This document shows positions 1 through 7,598 of a stretch of DNA of 64,000 nt, one piece after another (positions within the stretch are counted from its first letter, which is position 1; every line of letters starts with the position of its first letter). A program made the position numbers and the translations under genes. This stretch comes from Bacteroidaceae bacterium (GTDB taxonomy: Bacteria > Bacteroidota > Bacteroidia > Bacteroidales > Bacteroidaceae). The DNA is taken from contig JAFTNZ010000030.1 in NCBI GenBank assembly GCA_017451645.1, forward strand, positions 124,001 through 188,000, written 5' to 3'. The notes under the pieces are model-generated. The model was given only the letters and a program-made list of their open reading frames with translations, had not been told where the DNA came from and made no database searches.

Positions 1-214
1 CTATTTTTTTCTTATCAATTTCCAATTTGTTCGATTCTGTGATTGGTTCAGATATTGCCTCCAAGTCATAAAACATATCTTTTACTTTTCTTTCTGCCTT
101 TGACAATTCCATATCAGAATTGCTTGAAGCCACCAGTAAAGTATAGCACACTATACACAGAATCATTGTAATGGTTTGTTTGAATCTGTGCTTCTTTGTT
201 TGTCCTTTATTCAT
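1..214 (-). CDS. Partial membrane-anchored or secreted protein, cut by window edge
   Basis: This gene reads leftward and has no stop before the window edge; 71 residues are visible. It starts MNKGQTKKHRF, then has a hydrophobic stretch at about residues 13-30 that could be a signal or membrane anchor, then a polar Lys/Glu-rich segment. Its ATG overlaps the stop of the gene at 207-977 by 8 bases, so it is translationally coupled to it and belongs to the caspase operon. The family is not recognised. The coding call rests on the open frame, the overlap and the N-terminal hydrophobic segment. Confidence 0.6.
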   Translation of the reverse strand, partial: MNKGQTKKHRFKQTITMILCIVCYTLLVASSNSDMELSKAERKVKDMFYDLEAISEPITESNKLEIDKKKI

Positions 215-977
215 CTCTTCTTGAATCTGCTTGCTGTGGGGTAATTGTCCAAGTAATACCGATTGTCACATTCTTAAGTTTGGAGTCTCTGTATGAATCG
301 TTCCATAAATCGAAATGATTTATATCGGCATAAATACCTATGTTCTGCCACAGACCACGACTTGCAAATTTTACAGCATAGTGACTGACTAAACCATTAT
401 TCAACTGTTTTTTCTCTTCACCGAGAGGCGAAGTGTATCCTAGTCTCATACTGTAGCGACAACCTGCTTCTACGATAACACGTGAGGCTTGTCCCATATT
501 TCCAAATGAAAATAGTGCGGTTGCTCCGAATAGCATGCGTTGAGCACGGTGATAATCCATATTGTCATCGTTGTATCCGACTTCAAATTGTTCGACCTTA
601 TAATGGGCAGAACTATAAAGCCCAAAATTGAAAAATTCAGGCGAATAGGTTTGATAACCCAATTTCAGTCCTACTTGCATGTTATTGAAAAGTTCCCTTG
701 CCGTTATTCCCATAGGATTCAGAGTCTTTACTTTGAGATTATCTGTATCCGTAGAATATATCCCGTATGCAAATGAGTTCTCAAAGAAAGCATCATTCAA
801 AATATAATAGTTTGTCAAGCCTGTCAAGATGCTTGATGCCGCTATAGTATAAGGATTACCAGAAGCAATATCACAATTGAAAATCAGATTGTGATTTTTA
901 ATCCGCTCATACGACTGTGAATAGCTGTTTTGAAAAACAGAAATGCTCACCAATGCAAACAGTATTATTTTTTTCAT
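207..977 (-). CDS. Secreted protein, paralogue of the 4559-5380 product
   Basis: A 256-residue protein with a clear signal peptide (MKKIILFALVSISVFQNSYS, then Q). It shares an unusual pattern with the operon's 273-residue protein: NPxGxTAxxLFNNxxxGLKxGxQ in the middle, QLNNG followed by a YAV motif, and an aromatic-rich C-terminus ending in a TW-type beta strand. The alternating hydrophobic/polar strands and aromatic terminus suggest a small outer-membrane beta-barrel or beta-rich envelope protein, but the family is not recognised. It overlaps both neighbours (4 bases upstream, 8 downstream). Two paralogues in one operon suggest a two-component envelope structure, which is inference. Confidence 0.75.
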   Translation of the reverse strand: MKKIILFALVSISVFQNSYSQSYERIKNHNLIFNCDIASGNPYTIAASSILTGLTNYYILNDAFFENSFAYGIYSTDTDNLKVKTLNPMGITARELFNNMQVGLKLGYQTYSPEFFNFGLYSSAHYKVEQFEVGYNDDNMDYHRAQRMLFGATALFSFGNMGQASRVIVEAGCRYSMRLGYTSPLGEEKKQLNNGLVSHYAVKFASRGLWQNIGIYADINHFDLWNDSYRDSKLKNVTIGITWTITPQQADSRRDE

Positions 978-1792
978 CTTGTCAACAATTTATTTAATTC
1001 CCGTTCTTTCTCTTGTTCACTCACTTTTTTATATTCGGAGATTAACCATCCGGAATTTGACATCTTTCGGTCGAAGTGATTTACCCGAAATACATAGGAA
1101 GGAATATTAAAGAAGTGAAATGTAACATAAAGTCGTTTGCTATATTTCAAGCACCCACTTTCCACTAATGCAAAAAAATAACTTAATGCGTCCAAATCAG
1201 AATGATAACTTCTGAAACGGGAAAATTCTTTAGCATGATATTTAAAATCTCCATCCAATTCTGTAAAATCCGCTTCGTGCTGTTCCGGACTTATAACCAA
1301 TCGTGAAACGGTATCGGCTGCATTATACCCCAATTTTTCCAGTCCATTTATGCCTGAAATTGTCCAACACTCCAATTGTTTGGGAGTAATCTCTGGCTGA
1401 AAAACAACACCCAATTCTATCGTTTTTTTTTGAAAGATGAATTCCGTCCTTAATTCAGCATACCATTGGTCACTTTCATATGCCAATCGAATCTTGCTAG
1501 CCTGAACTTCATCATGAATTTGAGTGACTTCTTTGATAAAAGTGCTACTATCAGTCTTTGTTATCAATTGATAATCAAACAATAGTACAAAGTTTTTCCA
1601 CTTCCAAAGAGAATCTTTCCGATTCAGACCAGGGAATGATTCCTCTCCATTGAATCTACACATAAATTCGTCACATGACTTTACATATTCGGCGAACAAG
1701 ACATTGTGATAGTCTTGTCCACCAAATATGGATTGGGCATTGGCATTAATAACCAATAAAATAATTAATGAGAGGCAGGCGATCTTTTTCAT
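974..1792 (-). CDS. Secreted hypothetical protein
   Basis: A 272-residue protein with a signal peptide cleaved after about residue 19 (INANAQ). The mature part is rich in Trp, Phe and charged residues (DSLWKWKNFVLLFDY, ESDQWYAELRTEFIF) with no transmembrane segment, consistent with a periplasmic or surface protein. It ends in a charged coil (EYKKVSEQEKERELNKLL). Its stop overlaps the next ATG by 4 bases and only 10 bases separate it from the upstream gene. No family is recognised; its role is known only by membership of the caspase operon. Confidence 0.7.
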   Translation of the reverse strand: MKKIACLSLIILLVINANAQSIFGGQDYHNVLFAEYVKSCDEFMCRFNGEESFPGLNRKDSLWKWKNFVLLFDYQLITKTDSSTFIKEVTQIHDEVQASKIRLAYESDQWYAELRTEFIFQKKTIELGVVFQPEITPKQLECWTISGINGLEKLGYNAADTVSRLVISPEQHEADFTELDGDFKYHAKEFSRFRSYHSDLDALSYFFALVESGCLKYSKRLYVTFHFFNIPSYVFRVNHFDRKMSNSGWLISEYKKVSEQEKERELNKLLTR

Positions 1793-1802
1793 AGATGTAG
1801 TT

Positions 1803-2441
1803 TTACCAATCTGTTTTGATTTTGATATCTCCTAATTGAATAAGCCAATAATCTTTTTCACCATTGGGGGTGTCGATAGTGCGCTTCTCGACATAAATGG
1901 TTACCTGTTTGGCATCTACATCATTAACAACAAGTTTTCCATCTCTAGTAGCTCGAAAAGCTTGTATAAAGTAAGCACTTCCAACGTACTTCCCGTTTCC
2001 AAGATGATGCAATCTCTTATTGATACGAACTGCGGAGCAGGTATCAACCTCTACATGTTGATAAGGAAGAGCCATCAATCTTCTCAAATATCTCTTCATG
2101 GGCTGTGGCCTATTGGCACGCCCTCTAGACGTGGTTTGCATTGTCACCGCATCATGCCATCTCCAATTGCCAGCTTGGTCTTTATATTCGTAATTTTCTC
2201 CTTTACCTATAAAAAGTTCCAGAGCTTGATCTATATAATGATAAGCCAATTCTTTCTCTTCAGCAGACTTGTCGCTTTTAGCTGCAATATTAGGTAAATA
2301 AGAGAGAAAATCATTTATCTTCATTATCACATTTTGTTCAATGTATTCTCTCTCTTCTTCTGTCATTAATTGAGTTTGCGCCTTAATGCCTCCTGCTGTA
2401 ATGAACAGCAAGAACAAAAGTATTAGTTTGTTCGTCTTCAT
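1803..2441 (-). CDS. Secreted hypothetical protein
   Basis: A 212-residue protein with a signal peptide (MKTNKLILLFLLFITAGGIKAQ). The mature N-terminus is helical and acidic (MTEEEREYIEQNVIMKINDF). The central part has basic segments (RGRANRPQPMKRYLRRLM) and the C-terminal third looks like beta strands (GKYVGSAYFIQAF, KQVTIYVEKR, KDYWLIQLGDIKI). The fold resembles a small NTF2- or lipocalin-like periplasmic domain, which is only an impression. It starts 5 bases after the caspase gene stops, so the two are co-transcribed and may be functionally linked. Confidence 0.7.
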   Translation of the reverse strand: MKTNKLILLFLLFITAGGIKAQTQLMTEEEREYIEQNVIMKINDFLSYLPNIAAKSDKSAEEKELAYHYIDQALELFIGKGENYEYKDQAGNWRWHDAVTMQTTSRGRANRPQPMKRYLRRLMALPYQHVEVDTCSAVRINKRLHHLGNGKYVGSAYFIQAFRATRDGKLVVNDVDAKQVTIYVEKRTIDTPNGEKDYWLIQLGDIKIKTDW

Positions 2442-2445
2442 ATAC

Positions 2446-3594
2446 TTATCTTATTTCGCTTATTTCCAAATAATTATATTTTCCGCCTGATGTTTTGGTT
2501 GCATGTACGACATTGATACCCTTCACTGTTTTACTTAGTGCAAGTGCTTTCAAGTACTGAGATATGTTTTTGACTCCAACCTTTGTGGTAAGATTTCCGC
2601 CAAGCATGATAACTTGAGTTTCATTTTCAAAATACCTGTTAACGATTCCATTTACCATATTTAAACGTTCAGTATGACTGTATATAGGATTGACGATTTG
2701 CTTAAACACACCACTTAATTCGTTGTCTCCGACTGAAATAACTACCGGAGCCGGATTAGTAGGAGTTGGAACTACAGTTGTATTTGAGTTACTTAGCGTA
2801 TTGAGAGATACGTTATAAACAGGTTCTTGATCCCCATTGGTAGATGCCAACGTACCTTTCTTGGTAGCTTTCATAAGGGCTTCCCAATCTGCTGTGCCGT
2901 TTTTGTACTCAATGTTGTATATTTCATCCCAAAATGCCATAGAAAAGCATCCGCCTTCTTTGGGACCAAAAGAAACTTGTCCACGCTTACTACTTGTAGC
3001 GATAACTGTACCTTGGCTCTCGAAGAATAATTTCCTCAACTTTTGTGCGTTGATGTCATCTGTATTAGGTTCTCTACCATCTGACGCAACCAAGCCTTTT
3101 ACAGAGACCCAATCGGCTTCATTGTTACAGCAGTCAGTCAATATGATACACAGTCTTGCTCCTTTTTGAGCCAACTTATCTCTAACCCACGTGACAGGTA
3201 CGAATTTGTCTTGTTCATAGGACTTGTAATTCAAACACATCTGGGGCAACCAGCCATCCGCAGGGTCTGCTTTTGCATGAACTCCATGCCCAGTGTAATA
3301 GAAAAATATGACATCATTGGGATTACAACGTAATCCTGATACAGCACTTTCCAAATTAGGTTTGCTGCATTCTTTTCCTGTATAGACATTGTACCAATCC
3401 ACTTCACAACCTGTAGCGACTTCTATAATGCCCAATTGTTCTACAAATCGTCTTTGGTCATTCAGACAACTTTCGCCAATCGATTCGTCATCCGTATTAC
3501 AAAATGCAATTGCATGAATCTTAACATTCTCAGCTTTGGCTGCTGTGCAAAAGCCAATACAAATCAATATTGCTGTAAATAATATTCTTTTCAT
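2446..3594 (-). CDS. Secreted caspase-family (C14-like) cysteine protease
   Basis: A 382-residue protein with a signal peptide (residues 1-21, ending AKA). The caspase p20 core follows: strand KIHAIAFCNT near residue 25, the histidine motif YYTGHGVH with His103, and the cysteine motif LTDCC with the catalytic Cys at 155 or 156 (156 aligns with the usual D-[AS]-C). Thus the dyad is intact. A Pro/Thr-rich linker (about residues 275-285) leads to a roughly 100-residue C-terminal domain of unknown type. Secreted caspase-fold proteases occur in Bacteroidota, where they usually cleave after basic residues; the substrate here is unknown. The surrounding secreted proteins and lipoproteins may be substrates, inhibitors or anchors. 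Confidence 0.88.
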   Translation of the reverse strand: MKRILFTAILICIGFCTAAKAENVKIHAIAFCNTDDESIGESCLNDQRRFVEQLGIIEVATGCEVDWYNVYTGKECSKPNLESAVSGLRCNPNDVIFFYYTGHGVHAKADPADGWLPQMCLNYKSYEQDKFVPVTWVRDKLAQKGARLCIILTDCCNNEADWVSVKGLVASDGREPNTDDINAQKLRKLFFESQGTVIATSSKRGQVSFGPKEGGCFSMAFWDEIYNIEYKNGTADWEALMKATKKGTLASTNGDQEPVYNVSLNTLSNSNTTVVPTPTNPAPVVISVGDNELSGVFKQIVNPIYSHTERLNMVNGIVNRYFENETQVIMLGGNLTTKVGVKNISQYLKALALSKTVKGINVVHATKTSGGKYNYLEISEIR

Positions 3595-3597
3595 AAC

Positions 3598-4140
3598 TTA
3601 TCTGATTTTGTCTAAAGCATCACCTAATAACATCTTACAATAACGTTCCATCAAACGTTTGTTTGAGTAATTCCAATTTCCCAGTTTCTTATCATCATAC
3701 ATGATTGTCCAACTGAAATTGGACAAAGAAACAATCACATGAGCAACCTGCTTTTTCTTTTCAAAGCAGAGTTCAATGCATGGAACATAAGGGGCACGTA
3801 CCTTTACTGAATCTTGTCCGTAGTTCTCTTCGTCAGCTAACAAAGTGAATTGCAAAATACCAATTTCTTCGTCGTTAAGTTTGGCAATAAGAGAGTCACG
3901 CACATAGTGAGGTTCAAGTTCACAATCACCCTTTTCTACTGTTGCTTTCCCTTTTATAGTGTAACACGTTACTTTTTTGGGGCTAAACAATACATCAGAA
4001 ACCGTTTTCCCCAGATTACAATACACAGCAGAGTCAGGTTGGATGCTGTATATTGCCATTTTTTCATGAAGGCTTTGGCATGATACCAACGAAGGGATAG
4101 AGCAAAGTATCCCAAACAAAAACAAAATTTGCTTCCTCAT
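3598..4140 (-). CDS. Putative lipoprotein
   Basis: A 180-residue protein whose N-terminus (MRKQILFLFGILCSIPSLVSCQ) ends in a lipobox-like LVSC, so it is probably lipidated and held in the periplasm or at the outer membrane. The rest is a mixed alpha/beta domain with paired cysteines (PYVPCIELCFEKKK) and a C-terminal helix (NKRLMERYCKMLLGDALDKI). It ends 3 bases before the caspase start. No family is recognised. Its position next to the protease would suit an inhibitor or presenter, with no direct evidence. Confidence 0.7.
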   Translation of the reverse strand: MRKQILFLFGILCSIPSLVSCQSLHEKMAIYSIQPDSAVYCNLGKTVSDVLFSPKKVTCYTIKGKATVEKGDCELEPHYVRDSLIAKLNDEEIGILQFTLLADEENYGQDSVKVRAPYVPCIELCFEKKKQVAHVIVSLSNFSWTIMYDDKKLGNWNYSNKRLMERYCKMLLGDALDKIR

Positions 4141-4144
4141 AATC

Positions 4145-4540
4145 CTAATCTTTTATTGTTATCAATTCAGTGTGATTTGTACGTAAAAAAGTTTCATCAT
4201 ATCCGGGAACTTCGTATTTTATGATTACGGAGAAGGTATGTTTTCCGGCAGGTTTGTCTTTCAAACGTACCCCAAATGGACATACTAACTCATTCTTTAC
4301 CGTACCGATAACTATGTTTCCCAATCGGCAGTCAATCTTCTTGACATCCGTTCCTGTAATCAGAGAATCTTGAAGAATAGTGACACATCCATATAGTGAA
4401 TCCCCATTATGATATTGGAACAATGAATCGTTAAATTCAACTTTATAAGATATTGGAGGGCTAAAATCTTTATCGTCCTCACATCCTGACAAAATGCCAA
4501 GTATCATCAAACAGCATGTAATACAATTAATTGCTTTCAT
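4145..4540 (-). CDS. Small lipoprotein with Ig-like beta domain
   Basis: A 131-residue protein with a convincing lipoprotein signal (ILGILSGC, Cys20) followed by an Asp-rich tether (EDDKDFSPP). The mature part is a chain of beta strands with the feel of a single Ig-like or carbohydrate-binding-like domain (YKVEFNDSLF, KHTFSVIIKYEVPGYDETF). It ends 4 bases before the next start. No specific family is recognised. Confidence 0.7.
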   Translation of the reverse strand: MKAINCITCCLMILGILSGCEDDKDFSPPISYKVEFNDSLFQYHNGDSLYGCVTILQDSLITGTDVKKIDCRLGNIVIGTVKNELVCPFGVRLKDKPAGKHTFSVIIKYEVPGYDETFLRTNHTELITIKD

Positions 4541-4558
4541 ACACTTACACAGTTAAAG

Positions 4559-5380
4559 TTATTCAAAAAGAGAAAATGTCCATCGTAAACTAAAATTCAT
4601 ATCATTATTGGAAAAATTCGCATAAGGATACCAGAAACCGCCATCAGGAGTGTAGTCCTTATTAAAGAGGTCATAGTTGGCCATGTCCATACATACCATA
4701 ATGGCTTGTCTTCCTTCGGCCAATTGTATACCTACAGCATAAGACGTGCGCATTCCATTATTAAGTTGATTGATATCGCTACCGTTAGGACCTTTGTACT
4801 TTATGTTATGAACATATGTTGTTCCTAATTCAAAAATCGGACACCAATCATATTCGTCCATCAAGAACCTCAAAGGAGATATTCGAACGCCAATTCCCAT
4901 TTGAAGACTTTGGATCCTATGCTTATTGTAATTCAAATCTCCTAAGAAACGCAGTTTGTACTGATTCAGACAATATGCTCCATATACATATGCTCCAATC
5001 GGGGACTCAGCACCTTGCCATCCAAATTTCAATCCAGCTTCAATGTTGTTAAACAAATCATAAGCGGTAAAACCATAAGGATTGCTATTCTTTACGTCTA
5101 AAGATTCTCCGTTATCTTTCATACTCATATATGATATGTCCACAGGAACCCAGTCTGCCGTTGCAGCACCTTCTGTCGCATACGCTATAGGAACGTTTAC
5201 CAATAGCTTGGCATACTCCAATATATTATGAGTAATAACATGGTTACTTCTTGTGTATAAACCGAAAATCCAAGGATTATCTTGCCCTATAGCTGTCGGG
5301 ACAAAGGCTACTATGAAGACAAACAGCGCAACCAATCTTTTTTTATCAAAGAATTGCAAAGATTTCAACATTCGAGTCAT
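4559..5380 (-). CDS. Envelope protein, paralogue of the 207-977 product
   Basis: A 273-residue protein with an extended basic N-terminus and a signal peptide (RLVALFVFIVAFVPTAIG, then Q). It carries the motif NPYGFTAYDLFNNIEAGLKF, matched in the 256-residue paralogue, and the QLNNG...YAVG motif, and ends in FSLRWTFSLFE. A terminal Phe-x-aromatic strand is typical of outer-membrane beta-barrel proteins, so a small barrel or porin-like protein is the best guess. It is the first substantial gene of the caspase operon. An 18-base gap separates it from the lipoprotein that follows. Confidence 0.75.
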   Translation of the reverse strand: MTRMLKSLQFFDKKRLVALFVFIVAFVPTAIGQDNPWIFGLYTRSNHVITHNILEYAKLLVNVPIAYATEGAATADWVPVDISYMSMKDNGESLDVKNSNPYGFTAYDLFNNIEAGLKFGWQGAESPIGAYVYGAYCLNQYKLRFLGDLNYNKHRIQSLQMGIGVRISPLRFLMDEYDWCPIFELGTTYVHNIKYKGPNGSDINQLNNGMRTSYAVGIQLAEGRQAIMVCMDMANYDLFNKDYTPDGGFWYPYANFSNNDMNFSLRWTFSLFE

Positions 5381-5395
5381 GATAGTGGGATTTTA

Positions 5396-5590
5396 TTAAA
5401 TTGCATAAACATTTGTATTGACAGGAGATGCATCTCCATGCACACTAAAATCTTTGACACTAAATGAGTGGACATTTTTTTCATTCAAGACTGTCCTACA
5501 AATATACGGAATTTCTGTGATTGGGCTCACACTAAACAATTGACCCATAATAAGCCAATCAATTCCCAACAATCGTGTTCTTTTTTCCAT
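5396..5590 (-). CDS. Small ORF at the head of the caspase operon (uncertain)
   Basis: A 64-residue frame beginning MEKRTRLLGIDWLIMGQLF and ending in a polar tail. It has an A-rich upstream region like other Bacteroidota genes and lies 15 bases before the first envelope gene, directly after the structured leader RNA. No homologue family is recognised and composition alone cannot prove translation. It could instead be untranslated leader. Confidence 0.35.
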   Translation of the reverse strand: MEKRTRLLGIDWLIMGQLFSVSPITEIPYICRTVLNEKNVHSFSVKDFSVHGDASPVNTNVYAI

Positions 5591-5630
5591 TTTATTGCAT
5601 TTTTAAATTAAACTTCTCCGGAGTCTGGCT

Positions 5631-5828
5631 TTGCTCTTCCTTTTGGCAAATAAAAAAAGCGCAGCCTTCGTCGTATTCCGCTCAGGCCTACCACAGCCTT
5701 CATAATCCTACAGAGAAGTCTGCGCCTATGCGCATAACTCCTACGGATTATGAAATGCTCGATTTTCCTGTATCAAGGTGGTAGTTTGAGCGGAAATAGA
5801 GCAATAAAATGTCTTGTACTCATAAAGT
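5631..5828 (-). ncRNA. Structured leader RNA, copy 1 (five conserved helices, pseudoknot)
   Basis: Between the promoter and the first gene the minus-strand transcript can form nested helices (plus-strand coordinates): A 5799-5804/5631-5636, B 5787-5795/5676-5684, C 5778-5784/5688-5694, D 5745-5754/5699-5708. A fifth pairing, E 5715-5725/5659-5669, reaches from the D loop to a site beyond B and is followed by seven Us (5652-5658). E crosses D, C and B, so it is either a pseudoknot or an alternative terminator-like state. The second copy (11118-11369, plus strand) has the same helices in the same order with different bases in B, C and D, which is strong evidence for selection on structure. No promoter motif lies between this RNA and the genes, so a cis-acting 5' leader is the simplest reading. 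I cannot assign it to a named RNA family. Confidence 0.75.
5773..5823 (-). other. 16-codon ORF inside leader RNA copy 1
   Basis: An ATG about 5 bases after the expected transcript start opens MSTRHFIALFPLKLPP and then a stop. Its 3' half forms the 5' arms of helices B and C, so ribosome movement could alter folding as in leader-peptide attenuation. The peptide is not conserved in the second RNA copy, which argues that RNA structure rather than peptide sequence is selected. Confidence 0.3.
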
Positions 5829-5834
5829 ACGGTG

Positions 5835-5865
5835 CAAATGTACGGAAAGTTTTTTGATTTGCAAT
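5835..5865 (-). promoter_or_regulatory. Promoter of caspase operon
   Basis: On the minus strand, -7 box TACATTTG (5835-5842) matches the Bacteroidota TAnnTTTG consensus, with a TTG-type -33 element (ATTG, 5862-5865) 19 bases upstream. Transcription should start near 5828, giving a leader of about 240 bases that contains the structured RNA. Confidence 0.7.
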
Positions 5866-6238
5866 ACTAAAATCAAAAATAAATCAATTTGCAAAGAAAA
5901 TAACGTGCATAAATAGTTATAAGGGAGATTTTATAAATTTGTTTCTTCGTTTATTTGGGAAGGTTGTCTGCTTGGACGATATGCTTGTCTTTTTGGCCTT
6001 TTCTTTCTTATCTTTCTTATTTCTTTGATACGTAGCTCGCTACGCATCTTTGTAGATAAGAAGGAAAATCCTCAAAAATCAGAAGCAGATCCTCGCAAGC
6101 TAATTTATAGATCCTCCCTAAAATGAAATATAAACCCGTGTTAATCCGTGTCATCCGTGCCTGAATTTATTTTTGACACCCTCATTGCGGAAATATGGGG
6201 TTTTGGAAGTGATTTTTTTCTGAACTCCCTCCCCCCCC
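5866..6238. other. Intergenic region, 373 bases
   Basis: AT-rich and without a convincing gene on either strand. It contains a short perfect palindrome around 6031-6044 (CGTAGCTCGCTACG) flanked by partly complementary arms (ttatctttctta / gtagataagaagg), which may be a terminator-like hairpin, and a C-rich run near 6229-6236. Confidence 0.5.
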
Positions 6239-6457
6239 TTACGGCTCCCCCAATGCATCCACAATGAGGCGCACCTGATAGGGGGTGTATTCCTTGCTGC
6301 GCAGGGTGAGGCCGCTGCGGTGCAGGGCATCGCGCAGCTCCGGATTCCGCAGAATCCATGTCTGCAACTTCTTGCAGGCGGCACGCTCCCCCACCGTGGG
6401 GGCATAGAGTCCCGCCAATTCACTTTTTCCATAGGTTCGGAAGACAAATTTTTCCAT
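6239..6457 (-). CDS. DUF4248 family protein
   Basis: A 72-residue protein that reads as a complete DUF4248: N-terminal RTYGKSELAGLYAP, central LQTWILRNPELRDAL and C-terminal YTPYQVRLIVDALGEP. Members are small basic proteins found beside HU-like DNA-binding proteins in Bacteroidales, often near capsule or mobile regions; their function is not established. It is divergent from the HU-like gene here. The helical layout and family context suggest DNA binding or an accessory role in the cassette. Confidence 0.85.
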   Translation of the reverse strand: MEKFVFRTYGKSELAGLYAPTVGERAACKKLQTWILRNPELRDALHRSGLTLRSKEYTPYQVRLIVDALGEP

Positions 6458-6472
6458 CGTCGTAATTTTCTG

Positions 6473-6504
6473 TAAAGGTACTGAATTTTGCTGAGATAAA
6501 CAAG
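6473..6504 (-). promoter_or_regulatory. Probable promoter of the DUF4248 gene
   Basis: Minus-strand TACCTTTA (6473-6480) is one base off the TAnnTTTG consensus, with CTTG (6501-6504) 20 bases upstream, 16 bases ahead of the gene start. Confidence 0.5.
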
Positions 6505-6590
6505 TTTTTTTCTAAGGAATTGTCCGGTAAATTGTAAAGTTTATAGAACCTCCCGTAAAGAAATAGGTGTAATCTTCCAAACGAACTTTT

Positions 6591-6630
6591 TCGAACCGGT
6601 CGGAACCGTTCGGAACGGTGTGGAACCATG
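6591..6630. repeat. Four 10-bp phased repeats
   Basis: Four consecutive decamers (tcgaaccggt, cggaaccgtt, cggaacggtg, tggaaccatg) share the core CGGAACCG. The 10-bp period places each unit on the same helix face, a pattern expected of a cooperative protein-binding site between the divergent DUF4248 and HU-like genes. Confidence 0.55.
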
Positions 6631-6656
6631 CGGTCATTTCTGCTTTCTGCATGTCG

Positions 6657-6664
6657 TACCTTTG
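6657..6664 (+). promoter_or_regulatory. -7 element for the HU-like gene
   Basis: TACCTTTG matches the Bacteroidota -7 consensus, 111 bases before the HU-like ATG. No good -33 box is visible, so the promoter may need an activator such as a protein binding the phased repeats just upstream. Confidence 0.5.
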
Positions 6665-6679
6665 CATTGTCTTTCGGAA

Positions 6680-6740
6680 AGAATGGTAATCTTAGTGCAC
6701 AAAGAATGCTATTCTTATCACCGGAAGAATGGTAATCTTA
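6680..6740. repeat. Three palindromic iterons, 23-bp period
   Basis: AGAATGGTAATCTTA at 6680-6694 and 6726-6740, with AGAATGCTATTCTTA exactly between at 6703-6717. Each unit is a near-palindrome (AGAAT....TTCTT). The even spacing lies downstream of the -7 box in the HU-like gene's leader, which suits an operator or a DNA-bending site, possibly autoregulatory. Confidence 0.65.
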
Positions 6741-6774
6741 TTTTATTAACAAACCTATTAAAAACTGTACGATT

Positions 6775-7356
6775 ATGATTAATTATTCCATTGTGATGCG
6801 CCGTAAGAATCTGGCCGACAAGGAGAGTGAGAAGCTGGCTTATGCCACCGCTCAGTACAACAGTGTGATGACCCTCGACAAGTTTGCCGCACACATCGCC
6901 TCGCATGGCAGCGTGTATAGCCGTGCCGACATTGCTGCAGTGCTGACGCTGGCCGTCGATTGCCTGCACGAGCAGCTGCTGGCGGGCCAGAAGATAGAAT
7001 TGGGCGACTTGGGAGCCTTCTGCATCAGCCTGAACTGCACGGGTGCCGATAGTGCCGAGACGTTCGACCCCAGCGTGAACGTGAAGCGGGTGAAGGCCCG
7101 CTGGGAGATGGGCGACAAGTTTCTGAACCTGACGGAAGAGGCCGAGTTCAACCTCGTGGCCAACCGCGCCACACAGGCCGCTGTGCTCCGTGCCATCAAG
7201 GCGGGCGACACCACCGTGACGCTTGTGACGGGAACGGGTGGCACGGCTTCCGACTCCGGCTCTGACGCAGGCAACACCGATGCAGGAAACTCTGATGCCG
7301 GCAACACCGGCACAGGCAACACCGGCACAGGTGGCGACGACAGCAATCCGCTGTAA
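6775..7356 (+). CDS. HU-like DNA-binding protein (DNABII family)
   Basis: A 193-residue protein of the Bacteroidales HU-like family. The N-terminal 130 residues contain the family landmarks: INYSIVMRRK start, YATAQYNSVMTLDKFAAHIA, and the beta-arm region KIELGDLGAFCISL. The C-terminal 40 residues are a low-complexity Gly/Asp/Asn/Thr/Ser tail built from GNTDAGNSDAGN-type repeats, probably disordered. It should bind and bend DNA. It heads the smalltalk and amidase genes and sits downstream of three palindromic iterons. Codon use is GC-rich compared with the flanking AT-rich operons, which fits a cassette of different origin. Confidence 0.85.
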   Translation: MINYSIVMRRKNLADKESEKLAYATAQYNSVMTLDKFAAHIASHGSVYSRADIAAVLTLAVDCLHEQLLAGQKIELGDLGAFCISLNCTGADSAETFDPSVNVKRVKARWEMGDKFLNLTEEAEFNLVANRATQAAVLRAIKAGDTTVTLVTGTGGTASDSGSDAGNTDAGNSDAGNTGTGNTGTGGDDSNPL

Positions 7357-7408
7357 TATCCTGTGACTGGTGAACAGCGGCCGGTGACAACTTCGATGGA
7401 ACCAGTAA

Positions 7409-7453
7409 CTATCCACTATCCACTATCAACTATCAACTATCCACTATCAACTA
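7409..7453. repeat. Six tandem heptamers CTATC(C/A)A
   Basis: Six copies of a 7-bp unit (CTATCCA or CTATCAA) fill the space between the HU-like and smalltalk genes. Such short arrays are prone to slippage and could vary between strains. Confidence 0.7.
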
Positions 7454-7469
7454 ATTTATTTACACCATC

Positions 7470-7589
7470 ATGTCATTAGAAGAAAACAAAAAAGAGAACA
7501 TTTGGGGTACGGTGCTCCGTATAGTCGTAACCGTGTTGACTGCCCTTGCCACTTCGTTAGGTGTGGTGAGCTGTGCGCAACCTTTTTGA
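7470..7589 (+). CDS. Smalltalk protein
   Basis: A 39-residue ORF: charged N-terminus (MSLEENKKENIWG), one hydrophobic segment (about residues 14-33) and a cysteine near the end (VVSCAQPF). This is the layout of the small Bacteroidales smalltalk family, always found between HU-like and amidase genes. The Cys could be a lipidation site or the segment a single transmembrane helix. Function is unknown; position next to a cell-wall amidase suggests a holin- or anchor-like role, which is inference. Confidence 0.8.
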   Translation: MSLEENKKENIWGTVLRIVVTVLTALATSLGVVSCAQPF

Positions 7590-7598
7590 GAAATGTAA

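Noticed and set aside
6031-6044. Palindrome CGTAGCTCGCTACG as an operator
   Set aside because: No gene starts nearby; it is better seen as part of a terminator-like hairpin.
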